Source: Flavobacteriaceae bacterium TMED68
Lineage (GTDB): Bacteria; Bacteroidota; Bacteroidia; Flavobacteriales; Flavobacteriaceae
Assembly: GCA_002167525.1 (NCBI GenBank)
Contig: NHDV01000010.1
Location: forward strand, 1,568 to 7,829
DNA: 6,262 bases
Direction of reading: 5' to 3'
Shown piece after piece: positions 1 to 5,199 of this stretch. Under the pieces are notes generated by a model. The model searched no databases, had not been told where the DNA came from, and saw only the letters and a program-made list of their open reading frames with translations. The first letter of the stretch is position 1. Every line of letters starts with the position of its first letter. The translations under genes were made by a program, and so were the position numbers.

Positions 1-1
1 A

Positions 2-916
2 AGTTTCGGGTCTTGTAATAGGGCTGGGTTAAATCCTGAAGTATGGAAAGCAATTGGTTTACAACAATCAGATGTATGGATATGGCTGGGAGATATAGTT
101 TATGGAAAAACAGCTGATTCAAAAGATTTAAGTCAGCAATATGAAATACAAAATGAAAATCCATATTACAGGGAGTTAAAAGAAAAAGTAAAAATCTTTG
201 GTATTTGGGATGATCACGACTATGGTAAAAATGATGGTGGCAAAGACTATGCACTTAAAGATGTGAGTCGAGAACTATTATTTAATTTTTTAGAAATACC
301 TGATACCCATCCTGCGAGAAAAAGAAAGGGAGCATATCAGGCATATAGTTTTGGTAGCGGCTATCAAAAGATACTTTTGATACTTTTAGACAACCGATAT
401 TTTAAAGAACCCTATAAAAATAATCCTGACCCCAAACAACGCTACTACCCTAATCCAGGACTCCTACTTGGCGAATCACAATGGAAATGGTTAGAAAATT
501 TACTTTCAAGTAGTGATGCCAGAGTACATTTATTTGGTTCAGGTATTCAATTCCTTTCCGATCAACATCCTTATGAAAAATGGGAAAACTTCCCAAATGC
601 AAAAGCACTTATGCGAGAATTAATTTTAAAATATAATGTTAAGAACCCTGTGTTTTTGTCAGGTGATCGGCATATTGCTGAGCTTTCAAAAACAGATTTA
701 ACTCCGGCTAAATCATTATTTGACTTTACATCTAGTGGAATAACTCATTCTTATGACGTGCTACAAAATGAAATCAATCCGTATCGCATAAGTCCTTTAA
801 TAGTCAAACGTAATTTTGGGCAAGTTTTCTTTGATTGGAATAGGAGTACAATACGTTTTGAGATTACCTCTGCTGATGGAAGATCCCTTTATCGGAGTAA
901 GCATTACCTAGAGTAA
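2..916 (+). CDS. PhoD-like metallophosphatase (alkaline phosphatase D family), 5' end outside the window
   Basis: This is the C-terminal 304 residues of a PhoD-like metallophosphatase. The frame is open from base 2 and ends at TAA 914-916, so the start lies upstream of the window. The visible part opens with SFGSCN (residues 1-6), the first strand of this family, so only an N-terminal leader of a few dozen residues is probably missing. Metal-site motifs follow in the family order: WLGDIVYG (residues 28-35, GDxxY type), WDDHDYG (69-75) and GDRHIAEL (221-228). These enzymes cleave phosphomonoesters or phosphodiesters, usually outside the cytoplasm; the substrate here is unknown. A GTG at 263 opens a shorter frame, but it falls after two catalytic motifs and cannot be the true start. 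The HAD phosphatase follows closely on the same strand, and I see no terminator between them, so the two may be co-transcribed. The family call is firm and the substrate is not. Confidence 0.9.
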   Translation, partial: SFGSCNRAGLNPEVWKAIGLQQSDVWIWLGDIVYGKTADSKDLSQQYEIQNENPYYRELKEKVKIFGIWDDHDYGKNDGGKDYALKDVSRELLFNFLEIPDTHPARKRKGAYQAYSFGSGYQKILLILLDNRYFKEPYKNNPDPKQRYYPNPGLLLGESQWKWLENLLSSSDARVHLFGSGIQFLSDQHPYEKWENFPNAKALMRELILKYNVKNPVFLSGDRHIAELSKTDLTPAKSLFDFTSSGITHSYDVLQNEINPYRISPLIVKRNFGQVFFDWNRSTIRFEITSADGRSLYRSKHYLE

Positions 917-940
917 TTTAAACCATTTAATTGACTTAAA

Positions 941-1603
941 ATTAATTCTTTCTTCAATCGTTTTGATAAAAAAGCACTCCTTTTTGACATGGATGGGACA
1001 CTGGTCGATAATATGGCCTACCACCAACAGTCTTGGATAGATTTTTTTGCCTTCCATCAAATCAATATGAGTTATGAAACTTTTGATTCCAAATATCATA
1101 AGGGTTCTTTAATTGAAATAATGGCTCGACTTTTTCCAACTGTAAATTCCAAAGAGGAACTTCAAAAAATAGGTAGTTATAAAGAGGTTTTATATCGCAA
1201 ATCATATCACCCCAACGTGAAAGCCATAGATGGATTGATTCCATTTTTAAAGCAACTATCAAAAAAAGGGATACCTATGGGTTTAGCAACAATGAGTGGT
1301 CAAGACAACATTGACTTCATTTTTGAATCACTACAACTCCACTCCTATTTTCACTCTACTACTGGAGGGCACGAAATATTAAAAGGAAAACCGCATCCAG
1401 ATATTTTTTTGACGGCTGCTAGAAAATTAGGCGTTACTCCCAGAGATTGTCTAGTATTTGAAGACACCCATTCAGGCATTGAATCTGCAAAAGCTGCTGG
1501 TATGGAAGTTGTTGGAGTAAGCACCATGTTTGATAGGAAAACACTTCTAAAGTTTGGCTGCATTGAGGTGATTCAAACGTATAACGAACTTGGGATTAAT
1601 TGA
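941..1603 (+). CDS. HAD-family hydrolase, beta-phosphoglucomutase-like; start codon uncertain
   Basis: This is a cytoplasmic HAD-superfamily phosphatase or phosphomutase of about 205-220 residues, normal for the beta-phosphoglucomutase-like group. Motif I is ALLFDMDGTLVDN, with nucleophile Asp at 986-988 and the second Asp at 992-994. A helical cap follows. Motif II is LATMSG (about 1286-1303), motif III the Lys of KGKPHPD (about 1382-1402), and motif IV FEDTHSGIESAKAAGM (about 1457-1504). The first standard in-frame start, ATG 989, lies after the nucleophile and would give a dead enzyme. The frame is open upstream to TGA 932-934 but has no ATG, GTG or TTG there. I place the start at ATT 941 as the best non-standard candidate (15 residues before the nucleophile). 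The alternative is TTG 963 with a one-base shift in the A6 run 968-973, which would give an N-terminus MIKKALLFDMDGT. The family is certain; the start is not. Confidence 0.82.
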   Translation: MNSFFNRFDKKALLFDMDGTLVDNMAYHQQSWIDFFAFHQINMSYETFDSKYHKGSLIEIMARLFPTVNSKEELQKIGSYKEVLYRKSYHPNVKAIDGLIPFLKQLSKKGIPMGLATMSGQDNIDFIFESLQLHSYFHSTTGGHEILKGKPHPDIFLTAARKLGVTPRDCLVFEDTHSGIESAKAAGMEVVGVSTMFDRKTLLKFGCIEVIQTYNELGIN

Positions 1604-1621
1604 ATCCCGTTTTGCTTTTTT
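1592..1621 (+). terminator. Weak intrinsic terminator overlapping the 3' end of the HAD gene
   Basis: GGGATT (1592-1597) pairs with AATCCC (1603-1608) around a 5-nt loop, followed by a T-rich run (GTTTTGCTTTTTT, 1609-1621). The left arm encodes the last residues of the HAD protein, and its stop TGA (1601-1603) lies at the loop/right-arm junction. The stem is only 6 bp and the T tract is interrupted, so termination may be partial. Confidence 0.45.
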
Positions 1622-1628
1622 GTATATT
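1619..1628 (+). promoter_or_regulatory. Promoter-like TTTGTATATT element before the 46-residue ORF
   Basis: TTTGTATATT is followed by TATG and lies 9 nt before ATG 1638. It matches the element found before the lipoprotein genes further right and resembles the Bacteroidota -7 box (TAnnTTTG). A TTG at 1600-1602, 20 nt upstream of the TATATT, sits at the usual distance for a -33 element. No transcription start has been measured. Confidence 0.35.
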
Positions 1629-1637
1629 TATGACTCA

Positions 1638-1778
1638 ATGGAAGGAATAATGAAGCACATGGCTAATCAAGGCGCAGTTTTAGACATACCTAATGACATG
1701 GTCGGAAAGTTTTTAAGTAATCTACCAAATGGGTTTAATCATAGGAACACTACTGAAATTATTGTTGGAACAAAATAG
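1638..1778 (+). CDS. Hypothetical 46-residue protein
   Basis: This short open frame of 46 residues begins MEGIMKHMANQG and ends TTEIIVGTK. I do not recognise it. It has no signal peptide or membrane segment; it is mixed polar with several Asn and Met residues. ATG 1638 is chosen because it follows the promoter-like TATATT by 9 nt; ATG 1650 is an in-frame alternative. A longer version from TTG 1590 would overlap the HAD gene and its terminator and is less likely. The case for a real gene is mostly positional: a promoter-like sequence just upstream and a strong terminator 22 nt after the stop. A chance ORF of 46 codons in AT-rich DNA is possible, and the unit could instead specify a small RNA. 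Confidence 0.45.
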   Translation: MEGIMKHMANQGAVLDIPNDMVGKFLSNLPNGFNHRNTTEIIVGTK

Positions 1779-1799
1779 TTTTAATTTAACCATATTTAT

Positions 1800-1824
1800 A
1801 CCCTCCCTAGTGGAGGGTTTTTTT
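1800..1824 (+). terminator. Intrinsic terminator after the 46-residue ORF
   Basis: CCCTCC (1801-1806) pairs with GGAGGG (1812-1817) around loop CTAGT, closed by A1800-T1818, and is followed by seven T residues (1818-1824). It is one of four terminators in this window with almost the same core stem. Confidence 0.85.
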
Positions 1825-1881
1825 ATATCATCAGCATATTTACTTCATTAAGTTCAAGGGCATAACAAAAATGGATAATTA

Positions 1882-1890
1882 TTGTAGATT
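1882..1890 (+). promoter_or_regulatory. Promoter-like TTGTAGATT immediately before the hemolysin III-like gene
   Basis: TTGTAGATTTAG differs by one base from the TTGTATATT element of the other genes and resembles the Bacteroidota -7 box. It ends 6 nt before GTG 1897, so if it is the promoter the transcript would start at or next to the start codon. No convincing -33 box is seen. Confidence 0.25.
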
Positions 1891-1896
1891 TAGGTT

Positions 1897-2535
1897 GTGC
1901 AAATTATTAGTCTCAGAGATATCAAAAACGAGGAGTTTTGGAATGTTGTAACCCACTTTTCGGGCTTTGTTTTATCTGCCCTTGGGATACCTTTTTTATT
2001 CTATTTTGATAATGAAATAACACCCTTAAGTTCGCTCTCAATTGTATTATTCTCCATCGGTTTATTACTTGTATATTCATCATCATCTATTTATCATTTT
2101 ATCCTAAACCCTAAGCTTAAAAAGAGATTTCAGATATTTGACCATATAAGTATATATTATCTTATTTTGGGATCATACGCCCCTGTATGCTTAATAACTC
2201 TTTACAACTACTCGGGCATAAATATATTTATCGTTGTTTTAACTTTAACATTAGTAGGAACTTTAAAAAAACTTTTTTGGACAGGAAAATATCAATTTAT
2301 ATCTCTACTGTTGTATTTAGCTATGGGATGGCTGATAATTTTTGACATAAATTCTCTTTTTAAATTGATTGATTTTAATGCTAAATTATTACTAATTCTT
2401 GGTGGGGTTTCTTACACCTTTGGAGTAATATTTTATGTTTTAGATAAGGTTAAATATTTTCATTCAATATGGCATCTGTTTGTTTTAACTGGCTCAGTGT
2501 TCCATTACTTTATGATATTGTTTTATGTAATTTAA
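1897..2535 (+). CDS. Hemolysin III / TrhA family (PAQR) seven-helix membrane protein
   Basis: This is a 212-residue polytopic inner-membrane protein of the bacterial hemolysin III (HlyIII/TrhA) branch of the PAQR superfamily, at the usual family length. Its hydrophobic segments fit seven helices. Family signatures are visible: NVVTH near residues 16-20, S63-x3-H67 (SSIYH) in helix 2, D82 in FDHISIYYLILGSYAP, and H189-x3-H193 with H203 in YFHSIWHLFVLTGSVFHY. H67, H189 and H193 match the three zinc-ligand histidines of eukaryotic PAQR receptors. Family members have been linked to membrane lipid or fluidity homeostasis, and the haemolysin name is historical. The start is GTG 1897: an in-frame TAG lies at 1891-1893 and there is no other standard start near the N-terminus. 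No clear terminator separates it from the next gene. The family is certain; its cellular role here is inferred. Confidence 0.9.
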   Translation: MQIISLRDIKNEEFWNVVTHFSGFVLSALGIPFLFYFDNEITPLSSLSIVLFSIGLLLVYSSSSIYHFILNPKLKKRFQIFDHISIYYLILGSYAPVCLITLYNYSGINIFIVVLTLTLVGTLKKLFWTGKYQFISLLLYLAMGWLIIFDINSLFKLIDFNAKLLLILGGVSYTFGVIFYVLDKVKYFHSIWHLFVLTGSVFHYFMILFYVI

Positions 2536-2574
2536 ATCATCGGAATATAATCTTCATAATCTTCAGGGAGTAAC

Positions 2575-2596
2575 TTGTATATTATTGCTTATTAAC
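2575..2596 (+). promoter_or_regulatory. Promoter-like TTGTATATT with TTATTAAC leader box
   Basis: TTGTATATT (2575-2583) is followed after exactly 5 nt by TTATTAAC (2589-2596). The same pair, with the same 5-nt gap, occurs before the genes at 3026 and 5200. The start proposed for the downstream lipoprotein (TTG 2606) lies 22 nt after the TATATT. Confidence 0.45.
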
Positions 2597-2605
2597 ACTG
2601 AATCA

Positions 2606-2950
2606 TTGAAAAAATTTCTCTTATTGTCTGCAATGTTATTTTTAGGTTGCTATGCTTTAAAATCAGAAATAACAATACCAGCAAATGAGACATTAGTTCT
2701 TGGGGAATCTAATACTAAAAATTATAGAGCTGAAATAAGTAATATATCCCAATTTAAAATACTAATAAAAGGAGAAAAAAAACAAACTAGAGAACATACT
2801 CAAGGAGTTGAGTTGCCTCCAAAAGGGAACTTAAGATTATATGTTGCTACAGATGAAGTGATTAGGGTTATTAATAGTAATAATAAGTCTGTAAAAATAA
2901 ATATACAGTTTACAAGAGGAGTTGAAGGGATGAGATATATTAAAAACTAA
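2606..2950 (+). CDS. Small unrecognised lipoprotein, 114 residues, TTG start
   Basis: I do not recognise a family. The N-terminus MKKFLLLSAMLFLGC is a lipoprotein signal with the lipidated Cys at residue 15, so the mature protein is probably anchored in an envelope membrane. The rest is about 100 residues, rich in predicted short strands (for example SEITIPANETLVLGE, SVKINIQFTRG) with many Lys and Asn, and no Cys beyond the lipobox. I prefer the TTG at 2606 to the in-frame TTG at 2585. The earlier codon overlaps the promoter/leader boxes, and the context AATCA-TTG-AAAAAA matches the AATCA..ATGAAAAAA context of the neighbouring genes. No terminator is visible before the next unit, so some read-through is possible. 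The gene is likely real; its function is unknown. Confidence 0.72.
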   Translation: MKKFLLLSAMLFLGCYALKSEITIPANETLVLGESNTKNYRAEISNISQFKILIKGEKKQTREHTQGVELPPKGNLRLYVATDEVIRVINSNNKSVKINIQFTRGVEGMRYIKN

Positions 2951-2988
2951 ATCATCTGCATATCTTCCCCGTTATGTTAATTACATCT

Positions 2989-3010
2989 TTGTATATTGTT
3001 ATTTATTAAC
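2989..3010 (+). promoter_or_regulatory. Promoter-like TTGTATATT with TTATTAAC leader box
   Basis: TTGTATATT (2989-2997), a 5-nt gap, then TTATTAAC (3003-3010) and AAATCAATTAAAATG. The ATG at 3026 is 28 nt after the TATATT. A TTG at 2996 inside this element opens the same reading frame earlier but should not be taken as the start. Confidence 0.5.
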
Positions 3011-3025
3011 TACAAATCAATTAAA

Positions 3026-3541
3026 ATGAAAAAAGTCTTATTTTTTTGCTTAGCTGCAATTTTTATATCATGCCAAAACAATCAAATTACTGACAATTCT
3101 GATTGGGCTGGATGTTCGACTCAAAATGACGAAAAAACTAAAATCGTTGAAAAACTTGCAAAAGGATATGAGAGAGGAGAATTTGAAATTGCTCGAGAAT
3201 ACTTTTCTTCAGATAGCAAACACATGGTCAATATGCAAGTTTTTAATGTAGAACAAATTATTGAAGGTTATAACTTCCATTCAGTACTGTATGATAAAAT
3301 TCAACATATTGATCCTGTTGTTCATACAACAAAGTATAATAATGACAGTATATTCACAAACCAATGGGCAAATTGGAGTGGAATTTCAAAAATTACCGGT
3401 GAGGAATTGAAGTTAACATTTCACTGTTGGTGGAAATGGGAAGGAGATAAAATCACACAAACGCAATGTTATTTTGAAACTGCAGATTTGCAAAGAGAAG
3501 CAGCCTTGTATGCTGAAACCCAAAATGCTAAATCGCAATAA
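3026..3541 (+). CDS. NTF2/SnoaL-like lipoprotein, paralog 1
   Basis: This 171-residue exported lipoprotein starts MKKVLFFCLAAIFISC, with the lipidated Cys at residue 16. The mature part has the size and pattern of a single NTF2-like (SnoaL-like) cone-fold domain: a helical start (DEKTKIVEKLAKGYERGEF), a region ending at IIEGYNFHS, then strands FTNQWANWSG, LTFHCWWKWEGDKITQ and a C-terminal EAALYAE helix. This layout is shared with the genes at 3638-4132 and 5200-5691. Many NTF2-like proteins bind small ligands or have no known activity; I see no residue set that would name a reaction. ATG 3026 is chosen over TTG 2996 because it begins the signal peptide and fits the shared leader spacing. The gene ends in a bidirectional terminator. 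The fold is inferred from pattern; the paralogy is visible directly. Confidence 0.8.
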   Translation: MKKVLFFCLAAIFISCQNNQITDNSDWAGCSTQNDEKTKIVEKLAKGYERGEFEIAREYFSSDSKHMVNMQVFNVEQIIEGYNFHSVLYDKIQHIDPVVHTTKYNNDSIFTNQWANWSGISKITGEELKLTFHCWWKWEGDKITQTQCYFETADLQREAALYAETQNAKSQ

Positions 3542-3563
3542 TTAACTTAATTTTTAAAAAATG

Positions 3564-3594
3564 AAAAAATCCCTCTTTAAATGAGGGATTTTTA
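3564..3594. terminator. Bidirectional terminator between convergent genes
   Basis: A perfect 11-bp stem, AAAAATCCCTC (3565-3575) with GAGGGATTTTT (3583-3593), has a 7-nt loop. T runs follow on the + strand (from 3589) and, read from the other side, on the - strand (the A run 3564-3569). It serves the + gene ending at 3541 and the - gene ending at 3638. Confidence 0.85.
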
Positions 3595-3637
3595 TTTATA
3601 AAAGTAGAGCTAGACTTATTTATTTATAATCAGGTTT

Positions 3638-4132
3638 TTAGTTTACCCCACTACATAGTGCAAGTTCTTCTTCCATCAATTTTGGGTTATACATATGATA
3701 TTCTTCAACAATTTTGTTTTCTTCCCCCCATTTAAATCCAATGTGGATAGGGATTGTAATAGTTTTACCTGAAACAGAACTAGTGGCTTTCCAAAAAAAC
3801 CACGAACTTGTCCAAGTATTCCCGTTTGGATAAGTTTTTGTTTCAATTATAGCATCTTCAAGAAAGGGTGAGATTTCTGAAAAACATTTATGTTGGGCGA
3901 TAATTAGATTAGAAATATCTTCAACTCTTGATTCCTTTGTGTCAGTTAAATATATTTTGAGATTTGGTGACCATAAACTTTTTAATCCTTCAATATTATT
4001 GTCTAAATAGTTTTGGTAGTGAGATCTAATTGATTTAGTTTTTTCATCATCAAATGTGACTATGGTTACATCGGATTTATTGTCTGCACAACCAAATAAC
4101 AATATGATAAGTGATAAATAATGAAATTTCAT
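3638..4132 (-). CDS. NTF2/SnoaL-like lipoprotein, paralog 2
   Basis: This 164-residue exported lipoprotein begins MKFHYLSLIILLFGC, with the lipidated Cys at residue 15. It shares the layout of the two neighbouring paralogs: DDEKT near the mature N-terminus, a first helix (SHYQNYLDNNIEGLKSLW), an ISNLIIAQHKCF segment, then TYPNGNTWTSSWFFWK, a Gly-Lys turn, HIGFKWGEENKIVEEYHMYN and a final EEELAL helix. Identity to the paralogs is low and concentrated at these motifs, so the duplication is old. It is transcribed opposite to the 3026 gene, with a shared terminator between them. It is divergent from the 4287 gene across 154 bp. The start context AAATCAATCAAAATG (read on the - strand) is close to that of the 4287 gene. 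No catalytic residues can be assigned. Confidence 0.8.
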   Translation of the reverse strand: MKFHYLSLIILLFGCADNKSDVTIVTFDDEKTKSIRSHYQNYLDNNIEGLKSLWSPNLKIYLTDTKESRVEDISNLIIAQHKCFSEISPFLEDAIIETKTYPNGNTWTSSWFFWKATSSVSGKTITIPIHIGFKWGEENKIVEEYHMYNPKLMEEELALCSGVN

Positions 4133-4160
4133 TTTGATTGATTTATAATTTATAGTAGTT

Positions 4161-4169
4161 AATTTACAA
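4161..4169 (-). promoter_or_regulatory. Promoter-like TTGTAAATT before paralog 2
   Basis: Read on the - strand, TTTGTAAATTAAC lies 28 nt before ATG 4132, the same distance as for the genes at 3026 and 5200. It differs from the common element at one base (TTGTAAATT for TTGTATATT). Confidence 0.35.
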
Positions 4170-4172
4170 AGA

Positions 4173-4205
4173 AATTTAATAATTCCATTTATGCACTATT
4201 AAATT
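4173..4205. repeat. 9-bp inverted repeat in the divergent intergenic region
   Basis: AATTTAATA (4173-4181) and TATTAAATT (4197-4205) are perfect reverse complements with a 15-nt spacer. The repeat lies just upstream of the - strand promoter-like element and between two divergent genes, where an operator could sit. It is A/T only, so chance is a real alternative. Confidence 0.25.
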
Positions 4206-4251
4206 GTTATAATTGAAATGAAATTCTCTTAACTTAATTTATAGAAGTTAT

Positions 4252-4260
4252 TTGTATATT
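4252..4260 (+). promoter_or_regulatory. Promoter-like TTGTATATT before the 4287 gene
   Basis: TTTGTATATT ends 26 nt before ATG 4287. The leader then runs TACTAATC rather than TTATTAAC, but the AAATCAATCATAATG start context matches the neighbours. Confidence 0.45.
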
Positions 4261-4286
4261 GGGTTACTAATCGTAAATCAATCATA

Positions 4287-5081
4287 ATGAAAAAACTACT
4301 ATTTTTAATATTACTACTTCCATTATCAATTACAGCACAATATGCTGTAGCTGACTTTATTGTAATTAATGAAGGTATGGAAAAAGACTACGAAAAATTA
4401 GAATTAGCTTGGTCTATTTTAAGAGAAAATCAAATTGAAAACGGCCAGAAAATGAATTGGGCAGTCTGGAAAAGAACTCCTAAAAAAAATGATAATGATA
4501 ATGCCGCACATTATGTTGTTTTCAATCAATTTGAAACAAAGGAGGAGATGGATAAATATCTTAATGGAAATCCTAATTTTTCTTTTTCTTCAGCTGCATC
4601 AATTATTCGAAGAGGAATGAAAGGAATGTCAAAAAGTTCCATTATACGCCTTATAACACCGGGTAAAAATAAAATCAAAAAAGAAGTAAGAACCTATCAT
4701 ATTCAAGCTATTGACGCAACTCCTTTTACAGGTGGAGACCTTAAAATTGGTGAAAAAATAAATATGGGTGCAATGGTTCAAAAATCTGACGATTATGAAC
4801 AAATGGAGTCTAACATTTGGAAACCTTATGTCCTTGAACAGGTTAAAAATGGCTTACATAGAGGATGGGCATTAACTAAAATTATTAACAGAGGAGAAAT
4901 TTCAAATAAAGAAGTAACTCATTTTACATTTAATATTCCTGTCGAAGGTGCAGAATGGCCACCTTATTTTGTGGAAAATGAATTTATCACAAAAAAACTT
5001 ACTGATATGATGTTTAATTCAAGAAGCACACCCTATGGGGGCGCTGAACTTACCTTAATGATGCAAAAGCAAAGTAATTAA
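4287..5081 (+). CDS. Secreted protein with two tandem alpha/beta-barrel-like domains
   Basis: This 264-residue protein has a cleavable signal peptide (MKKLLFLILLLPLSITA, cut probably before Gln18) and no lipobox, so it is likely periplasmic or secreted. The mature part contains an internal duplication with a period of about 136 residues. DYEKLE at 34-39, W42, ENG 51-53, W58 and HYVVFN 75-80 correspond to DYEQME at 169-174, W178, KNG 187-189, W194 and HFTFNI 212-217. Each half looks like a ferredoxin-like dimeric alpha/beta-barrel domain (ABM/NIPSNAP type), so one chain could form the whole two-domain barrel. I recognise no enzyme and name no reaction. The gene is flanked by NTF2-like lipoprotein genes, has its own promoter-like element and ends at a strong terminator. 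The repeat is visible in the sequence; the fold is inferred. Confidence 0.78.
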   Translation: MKKLLFLILLLPLSITAQYAVADFIVINEGMEKDYEKLELAWSILRENQIENGQKMNWAVWKRTPKKNDNDNAAHYVVFNQFETKEEMDKYLNGNPNFSFSSAASIIRRGMKGMSKSSIIRLITPGKNKIKKEVRTYHIQAIDATPFTGGDLKIGEKINMGAMVQKSDDYEQMESNIWKPYVLEQVKNGLHRGWALTKIINRGEISNKEVTHFTFNIPVEGAEWPPYFVENEFITKKLTDMMFNSRSTPYGGAELTLMMQKQSN

Positions 5082-5105
5082 TTTTATGATTAATTCTGTT
5101 TAATT

Positions 5106-5131
5106 AAACCCTCCAAGTTGGAGGGTTTTTT
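5106..5131 (+). terminator. Intrinsic terminator after the two-domain secreted protein gene
   Basis: AAACCCTCCAA (5106-5116) is the exact reverse complement of TTGGAGGGTTT (5118-5128). The functional stem is CCCTCC/GGAGGG with an AAGTT loop, followed by six T residues (5126-5131). Confidence 0.88.
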
Positions 5132-5162
5132 ATTTGAGCTTAAATCTTTTTTAAATAGTTCT

Positions 5163-5184
5163 TTCTATATTCCTGCTTATTAAC
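5163..5184 (+). promoter_or_regulatory. Promoter-like TTCTATATT with TTATTAAC leader box
   Basis: TTCTATATT (5163-5171), a 5-nt gap, then TTATTAAC (5177-5184). The ATG at 5200 is 28 nt after TATATT. A TTTG at 5133-5136 is somewhat too far upstream (29 nt) to be a confident -33 box. Confidence 0.42.
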
Positions 5185-5199
5185 CATAAATTATTTAAA

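Noticed and set aside
263..916. A 217-residue protein starting at GTG 263
   Set aside because: The frame is open to the left edge and carries the SFGSCN, GDxxY and DDHD metal-site motifs upstream, so this GTG is an internal codon of a larger gene.
908..1099. Open frame on the - strand across the start of the HAD gene (63 codons)
   Set aside because: It lies opposite the catalytic motif I coding region, has no leader or terminator of its own, and its predicted peptide has no recognisable domain.
1062..1563. Two - strand open frames inside the HAD gene (1062-1262 and 1351-1563)
   Set aside because: Both are fully antisense to well-supported HAD cap and core coding sequence; they look like by-products of its codon use.
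1871..1951. ATG 1871 with 26 codons overlapping the start of the hemolysin III-like gene in another frame
   Set aside because: It is too short and ends inside the membrane protein gene. It could be an upstream overlapping ORF that affects translation, but nothing in the sequence supports that.
2585..3025. Earlier TTG starts at 2585 and 2996 for the two + strand lipoproteins
   Set aside because: Both fall within the promoter/leader boxes and add polar residues before the MKK signal peptide; starts at 2606 and 3026 fit the shared spacing better.
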